A DNA stretch of 22,729 bases from a virus, in the IMG/VR virus record IMGVR_UViG_3300010413_000184, positions 1 to 22,729 of that record; one strand, 5' to 3'. How positions within the stretch are numbered: the first letter of the stretch is position 1; each line of letters opens with the position of its first letter. Below the pieces are notes generated by a model. The model was not told the DNA's origin, ran no database searches, and saw only the letters and a list, made by a program, of their open reading frames with translations. Below are positions 6,538-14,428 of this stretch, piece after piece. Both the position numbers and the translations under genes were made by a program.

Positions 6538-7022
6538 TATTCAGATAGTGTCCTTTGCTTTTCATATTCCCAGCTAAAATTGAAGCTGGTATCATTCGTG
6601 GGCTGTTCAATCGTGTCCCTTACTTCGATGCGATCTACTCCCGTTATAAAGGCTTCTGAAATAATGCTAACAGCTATTCCCTTTCGCCTTATCCAGTCTA
6701 TATCGTCCTCGCTAAAATCACTTATACGCAAAAGGTTACCGCTGGTAATCTCCAATTCGTTTAGCGCGCGCTCAAGGCCGGAGTTCATCTGTCTTTCAGG
6801 CTCATTCTTTACAAGCTCGTTTCCAAACCAGTCGAGGCGCAATTCTCCGGGCTTTTCGTTTCCAGTAGTGGATGCCTCTACGTTTCCGCCGAAATGAGAT
6901 AAATAAACTGCACTGTAAAGTCCGCCGTCAAGCTCCAAATCAACATAGGAGTTTTCCTGGTCGAAAGTATCAATCAGCCTGAAATCGCCGCCATCGTGTG
7001 TTTCTGTTAAAAGTATTTCCAT
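6537..7022 (-). CDS. baseplate wedge protein, Mu gp46-like
   Basis: A 161-residue protein between the spike and the J-like protein, the place of gp46 in Mu and gpW in P2. Residues 62-68 (RLDWFGN) correspond to the GWWGD-type motif of the family, and residues 80-110 (SGLERALNELEI) fit the following conserved helix. The family protein links hub and wedges of the baseplate, like T4 gp25. The ATG at 7022 has no ribosome site; a TTG at 7028 in the same frame is an alternative. TGATATAAT lies just before the ATG, so a leaderless transcript or reinitiation after the spike stop, 11 bases upstream, are both possible. Confidence 0.75.
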   Translation of the reverse strand: MEILLTETHDGGDFRLIDTFDQENSYVDLELDGGLYSAVYLSHFGGNVEASTTGNEKPGELRLDWFGNELVKNEPERQMNSGLERALNELEITSGNLLRISDFSEDDIDWIRRKGIAVSIISEAFITGVDRIEVRDTIEQPTNDTSFNFSWEYEKQRTLSE

Positions 7023-7033
7023 ATTCAATTATA

Positions 7034-7540
7034 TCATGGTATAGGTGGCGATGTTGGAACAACGCCCACAAGATGCCTGTGCGTTTTAAGCCCTATACCG
7101 TCCGCTATGACATCGCCTCCTGTTACTGTTATGTCCCCATTAGTCATATTGATATTGCCCTCAATATCCAAATCGCCTGTCATGTCGATATTGCCGTTTA
7201 TTTCCAGATCCCCGTTTATAGTGCCCTGGCCCTCTATAACATAACTTCCATCATTTTTAAAATGCATCGAAGCTGAAACCGCATTGCCCGTCGCGTCCGT
7301 GCTGTAAATCCTTATCTCTCCCGGCTGCGTTGCAAGGAATCTGTTTATGAATGCCATGATAAGCCCGCGCCCAGCGGTTGTCGCCCTGACAAAAGCGCCC
7401 TTTATTCCAGGATATGGGTTAGCATCTATCCCGAAAGGCGAAGCAATCTCGTTTTCGCTTGCCTTCCCCTTCAATGGCTCATGTATGGCTATTCTGAGCC
7501 CTCTTTTAGAGGCGGTTGATTTTATCTTTGTTAGTCTCAT
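7034..7540 (-). CDS. baseplate central spike, Mu gp45 / P2 gpV-like
   Basis: A 168-residue protein. Residues about 45-75 (FVRATTAGRGLIMAFINRF) probably make the short N-terminal barrel; LATQPGEIRIYSTDATGN (69-86) is the family's PGE-x-(R)-x-YS signature; residues 104-148 form regular Gly/Asn/Asp-turned strands (GDLEINGNIDM, GDLDIEGNINM, NGDITVTGGDV) of a triple-stranded beta-helix; THRH (153-156) gives the HxH motif that in P2 gpV binds an iron ion at the spike tip. As a trimer it would pierce the outer membrane. It starts by a 4-base ATGA overlap with the tape measure stop. Confidence 0.82.
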   Translation of the reverse strand: MRLTKIKSTASKRGLRIAIHEPLKGKASENEIASPFGIDANPYPGIKGAFVRATTAGRGLIMAFINRFLATQPGEIRIYSTDATGNAVSASMHFKNDGSYVIEGQGTINGDLEINGNIDMTGDLDIEGNINMTNGDITVTGGDVIADGIGLKTHRHLVGVVPTSPPIP

Positions 7541-9381
7541 GTTCCGACAAAGCCTTCGTCCATGCCCGCCGTCCTCGGAGTCATTTCTATTATTCCGGGC
7601 GCGCCGTCCTCTGCCATTCTGCCGCGTCCCGTTTTGTCCTCTATGATAAGTCTGTTTCTGGTTTCCTTGCTTGTTTCCTTTATCTCTTTTGTCATTGCCG
7701 CCTGTGGTGCAACTATCCCCTCGCCCGTTCCCGTTACCTTGATATCAGCGTTGCCGCCGCCGAATCCCTCGGATATAGCCCCCTTTATAGCTCCCTGTAT
7801 CGCTTCTGACGCCTTGCCCAATGCACCAAGGCCCGGTATTTTCCCTAAAAGCTCCATGAATTTCAATGTCGGCCATAACATGAAACCTATTATTGCCGCG
7901 CCTATTGCTATAACCTGTTTTCTGAATACTATTAACGCGGCAATTGCGGCTGTAATACCCAGCGCTATAAGCACTATCGGATTAAGCGCAAGTATAAAGT
8001 TCATCGCTGCAAGGGCGATATTTACAACCGCGATTGCAGCCGCCAGTGCAAGTACAGGCGTCGCTATCTTTGCGATTGATATAATTGCTTTGATAACTCC
8101 CGGATGCGTTTCAATGAAACTATTAATAGATCTTATTATTTTAGTTATTGCTTGGACAGAGCTTAAAATTGATGGTTGAAGTTGCTTATATAATGTAATG
8201 GAAAGCCCTTCTGTGGCGCTTTTCATAGTTTTAAAAGCGCCTAAAGTTGTAGATCTCATTAATGATGCCATATCAAAAGCAGAGCCAGATGCATTCTCAA
8301 GCTGTTTCTGATATTCTCTCATGCTGTCCGCGCCCTCTTTCAAGAGGATGTTTACACCTGCAATAGGTATCTTGCCGAATATCTGATTGAGGGCGGCGGC
8401 CTTTTCGGCGGATCCAAGGCGGCGCGTTGATTTATCAAGGTCGTCCAGTATATCTATGATGTCCCGCATATTGCCGGATGAATCCTGTGTCCTCACGCCC
8501 AGCTTTTTAAGCTGCTTTGCGGCCTGTGGAGTTGCGGCTGCAAGTCTCAGGAAAACGTTTTTAAGCGTTGTTCCGGCATCGCCACCCTTGATTCCCGCAT
8601 TCGCCAGAACACCGGCAAGCGCTGAAAACTGTTCTATTGACGCACCGGCGCTTGTCGCCACGGGGCCGCCCTGCTTGATTGTCTCAAACAGTTGAATCAT
8701 ATCCGTATTGGATGTTGTTACAGTCTTTGCCAGAACATCATTGACGCGCGCGAGGTTCATCGAAAGCTGGGAAGCGTCCTTTGTAGCAAGTCCCATAGCG
8801 CCCAGCGTATCCGTTGCGATATCGGTTGCGGTTGCCAGGTCTGTTTGTGCCGCCGTTGCCAGATCGACAACCTTTGGAAGCGCCGCGACCGATTGCTCGG
8901 CGTTCATTCCTGCCATAGCAAGGAAATTAAGGCCGGAAGCTGCTTCCGCCGCCGTGAATTCCGTCGTTGCGCCCACGTCTCGCGCGGCGGCCTCTAATGC
9001 TTCAAATTCCTTTGTCCCCGGACGTATAGCGCCCGGAAACTTTGCGGCAGCGTTAACGACTGTCTGTTCAAACTCAAGGCCCGTTTTTATAGCGTCCTGG
9101 GCCACAAGTGTAAAGCCTGCAATACCGGCAATAGCTATACCAGCACCAAATGCCTTTTTGAATCCTTTTCCGAATGTCTCAGTTTTTCGTTCCAGCTTTG
9201 AAATGATAGCGGAAATCTTGACGCGGGCATTTTTGAAAGACTGCACGGCCGAGGCGCTCATTTGTTTGAAGCGCCCGGCCATGCCTGATGCCGCAATCTT
9301 ACCGCTTCGGGCAATCTGTTTTAAAACTCTGGTCGTTTTGTCTATAGCAGTATATGCACTGCTTACTGCAAAATCAGACAT
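7537..9381 (-). CDS. tail tape measure protein (TP901 core family)
   Basis: A 614-residue protein with the TP901-type tape-measure core at about 90-330 (QDAIKTGLEFEQTVVNAAAK, ARDVGATTEFTAAEAASGL, FLAMAGMNAEQSVAALP, ALAGVLANAGIKGGDAGTTL). Residues about 430-510 are strongly hydrophobic, as in tape measures that enter the host membrane for DNA passage. At the usual 0.15 nm per residue the tail would be roughly 90 nm. It follows the frameshifted chaperone gene with an 8-base overlap, the universal order for tailed phages. GAGGGCAGA stands before the ATG. The C-terminal tail after 520 is Gly-rich and probably contacts the baseplate. Confidence 0.92.
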   Translation of the reverse strand: MSDFAVSSAYTAIDKTTRVLKQIARSGKIAASGMAGRFKQMSASAVQSFKNARVKISAIISKLERKTETFGKGFKKAFGAGIAIAGIAGFTLVAQDAIKTGLEFEQTVVNAAAKFPGAIRPGTKEFEALEAAARDVGATTEFTAAEAASGLNFLAMAGMNAEQSVAALPKVVDLATAAQTDLATATDIATDTLGAMGLATKDASQLSMNLARVNDVLAKTVTTSNTDMIQLFETIKQGGPVATSAGASIEQFSALAGVLANAGIKGGDAGTTLKNVFLRLAAATPQAAKQLKKLGVRTQDSSGNMRDIIDILDDLDKSTRRLGSAEKAAALNQIFGKIPIAGVNILLKEGADSMREYQKQLENASGSAFDMASLMRSTTLGAFKTMKSATEGLSITLYKQLQPSILSSVQAITKIIRSINSFIETHPGVIKAIISIAKIATPVLALAAAIAVVNIALAAMNFILALNPIVLIALGITAAIAALIVFRKQVIAIGAAIIGFMLWPTLKFMELLGKIPGLGALGKASEAIQGAIKGAISEGFGGGNADIKVTGTGEGIVAPQAAMTKEIKETSKETRNRLIIEDKTGRGRMAEDGAPGIIEMTPRTAGMDEGFVGT

Positions 9382-10016
9382 TCTGCCCTCGCGGGTTTAT
9401 CTTATTGTCTATCTGTTTAGCTGCATCGTACCAGTAATCAAGTCCGTATAATGGTACATCGCTTATTTCAAGCTCCCCTATCGCCTGTGGCGAAAAGTGA
9501 AACGTTGCGGCAACTGATACTATCTTGTCATGTGCCGCGCTTATATCATGCGAGAAAAAACAGCGCGTATGATCTGAGGCTTGCATGGTCGCCAGTATCA
9601 AGCCCCTTATCCCCGAGTTCGTTTTCCGCATTCTTGAGAATTTGTCTCGGGATATTGGAAAGCGCTGAAACCATCGCAAGCGCTCTTTCGTCGACCGCGC
9701 CTATCTCGATATCCTTAAAGGAATTGAAAGCCTGGTTAACGCCTATGAAAAAACGCATTGAAAGGCTCTCTATCTTGCCGGATTCGCGCGGGCTCAGGGG
9801 TACTGCCAGTTTGTATGTCGCGCGCTTTTTCTCGAAATCGAAAGTAAGCGCGCCGCTTTCAACAAGCCTTATAAGATCTTTGATGTTCTGCTCAAAGGTC
9901 TGTTCCCTCTTGGATTCGGGAATACGCTTAAGGTCAAGGAATTTCTTAACCTCAAGCTCTGCCGCTTCCGTATCCACCTTTGCTATATCCTGAGTCTTGC
10001 CGCCTGCCTTGTCCAT
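9374..10016 (-). CDS. tail assembly chaperone, long frameshifted form
   Basis: Just before the tape measure, two overlapping frames are arranged as in the gpG/gpGT (lambda) and E/E' (P2) chaperone pairs. The long form reads the first frame to the Phe-Phe codons at 9560-9555, then continues in the second frame (SHDISAAHDK onward) to the stop at 9374. The second frame is +1 relative to the first, so a +1 or -2 slip is needed, not -1; Mu is known to use -2. The product would have about 213 residues (+1) or 214 (-2). The extension is rich in Tyr, Trp and Asp (PLYGLDYWYDAAKQIDNK), as is common in these extensions, which are thought to bind the tape measure while tube subunits assemble around it. 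The second frame's own ATG at 9679 has no good ribosome site. Confidence 0.7.
9546..10016 (-). CDS. tail assembly chaperone, short form
   Basis: A 156-residue protein encoded between the tail tube and the tape measure. Residues 24-40 (LKRIPESKREQTFEQNI, approx.) and 73-90 (PRESGKIESLSMRFFIGV) form amphipathic helices, and the rest is mostly helical, as expected for a chaperone of the gpG/gpE class. It is not a virion protein in known systems; it keeps the tape measure soluble and recruits tube subunits. The stop TGA at 9548-9546 comes two codons after the TTTTTTC run. ACAGGAGGGCACAGGC stands before the ATG. Assigned mostly by position and by the overlapping second frame. Confidence 0.7.
   Translation of the reverse strand: MDKAGGKTQDIAKVDTEAAELEVKKFLDLKRIPESKREQTFEQNIKDLIRLVESGALTFDFEKKRATYKLAVPLSPRESGKIESLSMRFFIGVNQAFNSFKDIEIGAVDERALAMVSALSNIPRQILKNAENELGDKGLDTGDHASLRSYALFFLA
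9555..9563 (-). promoter_or_regulatory. putative ribosomal frameshift site
   Basis: The minus strand reads CTG TTT TTT CTC GCA TGA in the first frame. The Phe tRNA on the second TTT can move forward one base to TTC, which it reads well, or back two bases to TTT; both enter the second frame. No X-XXY-YYZ site for a -1 slip fits the required frame. A possible downstream stem (GCGGCA at 9538-9533 with TGCCGC at 9512-9507) starts 16 bases later, with a 20-base loop, and is weak evidence. Confidence 0.6.
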
Positions 10017-10031
10017 GCCTGTGCCCTCCTG

Positions 10032-10427
10032 TTATACGTCCTTTTTTAGTTCCGTACCCTTGAACATAACGGTTACGGTTGAATTGCCGTCGTTCTTTGC
10101 CATATCACCCGTGGGTTTTGCCTTGTGTGTGTATATGCTGCCGCTGATATGCTCGTAACTGACCGTTGAAAGCGCTGTTGCCCTGGACGCCTCAAGCAGC
10201 CATTCATGGTCGCCGTTTGAATCGTCAACGTTCAGGACGACCTCGCGCTCTCCGGGCCTCACGCGCATAATATCCCTCATGCTTCCATCGCCGTTTGCCT
10301 CAACCTCCTCCGTGAAGCGGCCGCCAATTATGCGGCTGTTATCGCCGCCAGTGGCAACGGAAAAGTTTTTTGTCTGTCCGTCAGGCCTTTTTATGAATAC
10401 GCTTATTAAATCACCGCCCTGTGCCAT
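10032..10427 (-). CDS. tail tube protein
   Basis: A 131-residue protein directly after the sheath gene, the tube position in contractile-tailed phages (Mu gpM, P2 gpFII). It is predicted to be beta-rich (RPDGQTKNFSVATGG, GEREVVLNVDDSNGDHEWLL, STVTVMFKGTEL), fitting the single-domain tube fold, which stacks in hexamers to form the inner channel. Length is close to Mu gpM. AAAGGAGG precedes the ATG. The assignment rests on order, size and predicted fold rather than on a strong sequence motif. Confidence 0.75.
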   Translation of the reverse strand: MAQGGDLISVFIKRPDGQTKNFSVATGGDNSRIIGGRFTEEVEANGDGSMRDIMRVRPGEREVVLNVDDSNGDHEWLLEASRATALSTVSYEHISGSIYTHKAKPTGDMAKNDGNSTVTVMFKGTELKKDV

Positions 10428-10458
10428 GTTGATATGCCTCCTTTATTTTTCTTTTTTT

Positions 10459-11997
10459 CTATCCGCCGAAGTTAAAGCCCCAGCGTACCGTCGAGTCGGC
10501 CTGGCGCACGTTGCCGGAGTATATGAGAGAAAAGGACGTTTCCACGCGCTCAGGGTTCTGAGCGCCTATGCCGGTTAAAACCGTATCCCTGGATTCGTCC
10601 GCCCTCGTGGTTATGCCTTCCGTCTGCAAGTCCGTTATGAATTCACGGACTATGCTTGCCCATTTCTTGGGGTCTATTGCCTCGGGATTGCTTGTCTGCG
10701 TAACATCCTCGACCAGTATCTTGTCCATGAGGGCGCTTTCTTCAAGCACCCTGTACTGGTAGATAACGTTCATGGAACGTCCGAGCACGTTCACTACCCT
10801 GAAATAAGGGCTTGCTGCCGGATTTTCACCGTCAGGATGATAATGCATATTCACGTCCTCTATGTAGTAGACGCCGTTGTTGAGGGTTGCCGATGAAACG
10901 CCCTTGCTTTCGATGAAATCCCGTGACAGGTAATCGTTGAAATCTCCGGCGTCCGCCTGGTTTGCGGGTGCTGGCACATCAAGCAGGCCCTTGCCGCTGT
11001 AAGACTTCGGCGGATTCTGCGTAACCGTCAGGGCAATTTGCAGGACGAATGCAGCCGCAATCTCGAAAGTGAAGCCCGGAGATCCCGGTGCGGGCACTTT
11101 GCTGTTTGTCATGTCTGCCTTGCGCGTATCCGGGACAAGCACTATATCGTCCTTGTCGTTTTCGTTTGTCCCGTAAAATGAAACGAAAGGCTTTGTTACC
11201 AGCGCGTTCCATCTTCCAGTGTCGAGTTCTGCCGATCCGTTGAAATCCTCAAGCTGGTCGAGTACGGTTTCCGCAACGTCAACCGCGTTGACTACCACGT
11301 TGTACCATGTTTCCCCGAAGTTGGCAAGGGCCGCTGAAACATCATATGTGCCTACTCCGCCCGCGAAAACGGGGTTTGTGTAGATTATTCCCGCGAAGTC
11401 GTCCGCCTCGATGGAAATGTCTATTTCGTTTCCGCTTTCGCCCTTCCATCCTGCCGTAAGGTTAATGTCAATGTCATTGCCCACGGCGGCCTGAACAACG
11501 CTGTCGACGGTATTGAATTTTATTGCCGCATCGAGAGTGTCCTTGATGCGGTTTGCAAGCGATGTAACGTCGTCCGTTTTCAGCACCACAAAAGGAATGC
11601 GGCGGCCGTTGGCCTTTATGTAATGCGTTATGTTTTTGTCCGGATTCACGGCGGCAATGTTTATCGCGAGTACACCTGCCGCCGCTACTCCGTCGCCCGC
11701 CTTGACGGGAAATAGCGTTGTCCTTATGGTTGAAAGGCCGCCTCCAGTTTCGGGCCTGAGCATACGCGCGGCCCTGTATGCGGGCGATTTGTAGCCCACG
11801 GCCTCGCCGATTTCGCGGGCAGTCTGGAAGTCAATGCCTATGTTTTCCGCAAGTCCTGCCTCGGCTGCCGCTGAAACAGGCGCAAGCAATGCGACCTGAA
11901 CGGGCATACGCTGCGGAATGTTCCGCAAGTCTATGAATTCCAGCTTTGTTCCGATAACCCTTGCGATAGCATCCTCTGGTATTGCGTTGCTTATCAT
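10459..11997 (-). CDS. tail sheath protein
   Basis: A 512-residue contractile sheath protein, similar in length to Mu gpL. The N-terminal part (ALLAPVSAAAEAGL, DFQTAREIGEAVGYKSPAYR) matches the region in which sheaths define the subunit interface. The middle has beta-rich insertions (about 200-240), and the C-terminal domain is typical: FNDYLSRDFIESKGVSSATL, then GVYYIEDVNMHY, then FRVVNVLGRSMNVIY and a final strand ending VRWGFNFGG. The C-terminal domain weaves neighbouring subunits together during contraction. I prefer the ATG at 11997, six bases after AGGAGG; the GTG one codon earlier (12000) is too close to it. The upstream gene ends at 12000. Confidence 0.9.
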   Translation of the reverse strand: MISNAIPEDAIARVIGTKLEFIDLRNIPQRMPVQVALLAPVSAAAEAGLAENIGIDFQTAREIGEAVGYKSPAYRAARMLRPETGGGLSTIRTTLFPVKAGDGVAAAGVLAINIAAVNPDKNITHYIKANGRRIPFVVLKTDDVTSLANRIKDTLDAAIKFNTVDSVVQAAVGNDIDINLTAGWKGESGNEIDISIEADDFAGIIYTNPVFAGGVGTYDVSAALANFGETWYNVVVNAVDVAETVLDQLEDFNGSAELDTGRWNALVTKPFVSFYGTNENDKDDIVLVPDTRKADMTNSKVPAPGSPGFTFEIAAAFVLQIALTVTQNPPKSYSGKGLLDVPAPANQADAGDFNDYLSRDFIESKGVSSATLNNGVYYIEDVNMHYHPDGENPAASPYFRVVNVLGRSMNVIYQYRVLEESALMDKILVEDVTQTSNPEAIDPKKWASIVREFITDLQTEGITTRADESRDTVLTGIGAQNPERVETSFSLIYSGNVRQADSTVRWGFNFGG

Positions 11998-11999
11998 CA

Positions 12000-12833
12000 C
12001 TAACCTCCTGTGGTTTCCATTGATATAACTTTGCCATTATCGGCAGTTCTTAGTTTAACATTTATTCCAGTAATTATCTTTTGCAAAATTTCTCCGCTTA
12101 TTGCCGGGCCAATTTCGTTAAACATCACTGTGGCGTTAAGAATTCCGACCGTCCCGTGAACGGCATCGTTCTCCTGATAATCAGGCTGAAATACATCGAC
12201 GCTGTTAACCCACCTTTGCCAAATAACGTTATCCTGTGTTGAATAACCAAGCCTCACATACTGGCCTGACATTATGATTGCCCTGATAAGCCCAATTATA
12301 CGCGCGGCCACTCTTGCCGCCTTTTCATCGCCGTATTTTATTTCATCATTCTTTTGTTTGTGTTTTGCGGTTATGTGTGCCTCAATTGTATAAGATGCAT
12401 TAGCTACCTGACGGTTGATTGCATCGCCCTTGTCGGCAGGATAATCAGAACGGTTATAGTAAATGTTTATTCCCGGGAGTTCGCTTTTGTCAAACTTGGT
12501 TCCCTTTTCTATAAAGAAGTTTGAAAGGACATCATAAACGCCGTTTTCCAGATCCCAAAGGGCCTGCTTCCCTACAAGCGTTTCAGGCTGTGTCGCCGCC
12601 AGATTTTCTGCAAGCGTTTTATGGTTATTGAGTTCACCTATGATAATTAACGCTATCTGATCCCTGACTATTTCCGCAATCATCGGCATTATGTAGTTGT
12701 CGATTACCGGATTGAAGGGCTCGGGAGGTTCGAATACATCAGAACATGTACGCATTTCATCAATGACAAAAGTTTTAAAAATACTTATAAGCCCTGGATT
12801 AGGTAACACTATGCCAACATCAATAATAGCCAT
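12000..12833 (-). CDS. putative tail terminator/completion protein
   Basis: A 277-residue protein just before the sheath, the usual place of tail terminator or completion proteins (P2 gpR/gpS). The N-terminal 100 residues are helical (VIDNYIMPMIAEIVRDQIAL). The rest fits an alpha/beta terminator-like fold: LPGINIYYNRSDYP, YTIEAHITAKHKQ, a helix AARVAARIIGLIRAIIMSG, and strands QRWVNSVDVFQPDYQ and VGILNATVMFNE. The pattern of helix between two long strands is that of terminators which close the tail tube. No specific family is recognised, and the N-terminal extension is longer than normal. The start overlaps the previous stop by one base (TAATG). Confidence 0.55.
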   Translation of the reverse strand: MAIIDVGIVLPNPGLISIFKTFVIDEMRTCSDVFEPPEPFNPVIDNYIMPMIAEIVRDQIALIIIGELNNHKTLAENLAATQPETLVGKQALWDLENGVYDVLSNFFIEKGTKFDKSELPGINIYYNRSDYPADKGDAINRQVANASYTIEAHITAKHKQKNDEIKYGDEKAARVAARIIGLIRAIIMSGQYVRLGYSTQDNVIWQRWVNSVDVFQPDYQENDAVHGTVGILNATVMFNEIGPAISGEILQKIITGINVKLRTADNGKVISMETTGG

Positions 12834-13789
12834 TATTTAGGTATAGCTACTCTTACTGTTCCGTTATTGCCCAATATCCAATGCTCGGAGTCAATGCCTG
12901 CCGGATTCGGGAAACCATCATTGTCAATCTTGAATATTGTTTCATCCGTGAATGGAAAAACCACGCCATTTGAATATTGCCCGAGAAGTATCATGCCTGT
13001 TACACGGCCCCTGATCTCCCATGAAATTGTACTTTGACCGAAATAAGCTACCATTTTAGATGCTATTACTTTTCCACTCCATGGATGATTACTGCCAGGT
13101 ACAGTTGTTCCGTGTATTCCATAGTTGCCAGTATCGAGGCCCCTGAGATTGTAACGGCCCATCTGTCCAAAGTCAGTCAGAAAACCGGCATAAATGGTTG
13201 CCTGAATTCCGGTATTACCAAGGCGTGTCCGGCAAAATGCAAGCATAAATGCACTAGATACTGCATTTATCCCAGCGGCGGATGTCCATATATAAGGCGG
13301 ATATCCGGCAGCTACCGTGTCCTCTGGATTATCACGCATGGTTTCACAGATACAGGTAAAACCGTTTTGATTGTTTCCGATTTCCCCGTTGACTTCCGAA
13401 AGCAGGAACATATAACTTGCCTGGGCAAATATATGCATCTTACCTCCAGCCACCAAATCAACAAGCTGGGCATATGCTGTCGTATCACTGCCATATGCTA
13501 GGTTTGTTCCTGCATGTGTTAACTCGTTCCAGCTTTCATAGACCTTGAGCATAAGATAACCGGCAGCGTCATAGTCAAGCACTATGTACTTGTAAGATAT
13601 GCCGTCCTTATTGAATGCCCTGTATGCCCTGGCGTTTGCACCTGCCGCCACGTCAAATAATATCCAGCCCATAGTCAAAATTGCAGCCTCTATGGTATCA
13701 ATAAAGTCTGCAAGGTTTGCTGCTGCCGGATAAGTTATTGTTCTGCTATTTGTGCTTGGTTGTGTTATCCATGCCGGAAAGGATGCCAT
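12833..13789 (-). CDS. hypothetical virion-associated protein (318 aa)
   Basis: A 318-residue protein between the head-tail connection genes and the tail completion gene. I do not recognise the family. It has no membrane segment; it is rich in Gly, Ala, Tyr, Trp and aromatic-Gly turns (NARAYRAFNKDGISYKY, GKMHIFAQASYMFLL, ENGFT-like turns, GVVFPFTDETIFKIDNDGF), suggesting a compact beta fold exposed on the particle. About ten Trp and Tyr residues near small residues are compatible with carbohydrate contact, but this is a guess. GAGGAGG stands eight bases before the ATG, directly adjacent to the previous stop, so it is well translated. It could be a neck, decoration or tail-completion protein. 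Confidence 0.6.
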   Translation of the reverse strand: MASFPAWITQPSTNSRTITYPAAANLADFIDTIEAAILTMGWILFDVAAGANARAYRAFNKDGISYKYIVLDYDAAGYLMLKVYESWNELTHAGTNLAYGSDTTAYAQLVDLVAGGKMHIFAQASYMFLLSEVNGEIGNNQNGFTCICETMRDNPEDTVAAGYPPYIWTSAAGINAVSSAFMLAFCRTRLGNTGIQATIYAGFLTDFGQMGRYNLRGLDTGNYGIHGTTVPGSNHPWSGKVIASKMVAYFGQSTISWEIRGRVTGMILLGQYSNGVVFPFTDETIFKIDNDGFPNPAGIDSEHWILGNNGTVRVAIPK

Positions 13790-13990
13790 CTATAAAACCT
13801 CCTCGGGTATCTCGGGCACATAAGCAACGGAAACATAACCCATATTGTCAAAATGCATTTCATTGTCAGAACATATGACATATGGCTTTCCGTTTTCGTC
13901 CTGTCCTATCCAGTGGTCAGAGGTTAAATTTCCAGATGCTTCCGCTTTGACTGCTTCAAAGGCCTTGTCCGCAATGGTTATCTTTTTCAT
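13790..13990 (-). CDS. small hypothetical protein (66 aa)
   Basis: A 66-residue protein starting by a 4-base ATGA overlap with the preceding gene and ending directly at the next start. Its tail encodes the GAGGAGG site of the 318-residue gene. It is acidic, with a short strand-turn pattern (DHWIGQDENGKPYVICSD, 25-42) and a Pro/Glu-rich end. There is no recognised motif. Its position suggests a small neck protein or a virion accessory. Confidence 0.6.
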   Translation of the reverse strand: MKKITIADKAFEAVKAEASGNLTSDHWIGQDENGKPYVICSDNEMHFDNMGYVSVAYVPEIPEEVL

Positions 13991-14403
13991 TCTATTTCAA
14001 GCTCCCCTAAAATGAACACAACATGTCCTAGCGTTTTTGTGGGCAAGGTGAATTCTATCTTGAAATCACGGCGCGCGCCGCTTGCGGGGTCTAGCCATGA
14101 TATTTTCCAGTTCTTTAGTTTTATGTCCGAGACTTCCGTTATAACGCCCTTGTCCAAAAGCGTTTTAAGGTGGAATGATGCCTTTGCATTGACGCCCGCC
14201 TGTGGTATGCCCTGGTCGGGATCGTGCTGGGTAAAATGGTCGCCTATGAATGCGCGTATAATATTATCCGTGTTCAACGGGTCAAGTGTTCCGTATTCGG
14301 TATTCTCAGGGGGCGGACTGATAATGAGGGCAGGAACAGAAAAGCCGTCGACATCTTCGATGATTTCTCTTGCATCGTCAATTGCCGAATCAAAAAGGCT
14401 CAC
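13987..14403 (-). CDS. hypothetical head-tail connection protein
   Basis: A 138-residue protein starting with GTG after AAGGAGG at nine-base spacing. An N-terminal helix (LFDSAIDDAREIIEDVDGF) precedes a Pro-rich segment (PALIISPPPENTEY), and the second half forms strands (VSDIKLKNWKISWLDP, RRDFKIEFTLPTKTLGHVVF). Helix-then-barrel architecture and location after the capsid gene fit a head completion or neck protein, but no family is recognised. The stop is coupled to the next gene by ATGA. Confidence 0.6.
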   Translation of the reverse strand: MSLFDSAIDDAREIIEDVDGFSVPALIISPPPENTEYGTLDPLNTDNIIRAFIGDHFTQHDPDQGIPQAGVNAKASFHLKTLLDKGVITEVSDIKLKNWKISWLDPASGARRDFKIEFTLPTKTLGHVVFILGELEIE

Positions 14404-14428
14404 CGTTCCTGCCCTCCTTCCGGGGTAT

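Noticed and set aside
7562-8179. Plus-strand reading frame of 205 codons, hydrophobic
   Set aside because: It mirrors the hydrophobic tape-measure segment; the gene with family motifs is on the other strand.
8708-9451. Long plus-strand reading frame (247 codons)
   Set aside because: Lies opposite the tape measure. Its Ala/Ser/Val-rich, low-complexity translation is what the complement of tape-measure codons gives, and it has no ribosome site.
9374-9679. Second chaperone frame as an independent gene from its ATG at 9679
   Set aside because: No convincing ribosome site, and its first part overlaps coding sequence of the first frame; the frameshift fusion explains it better.
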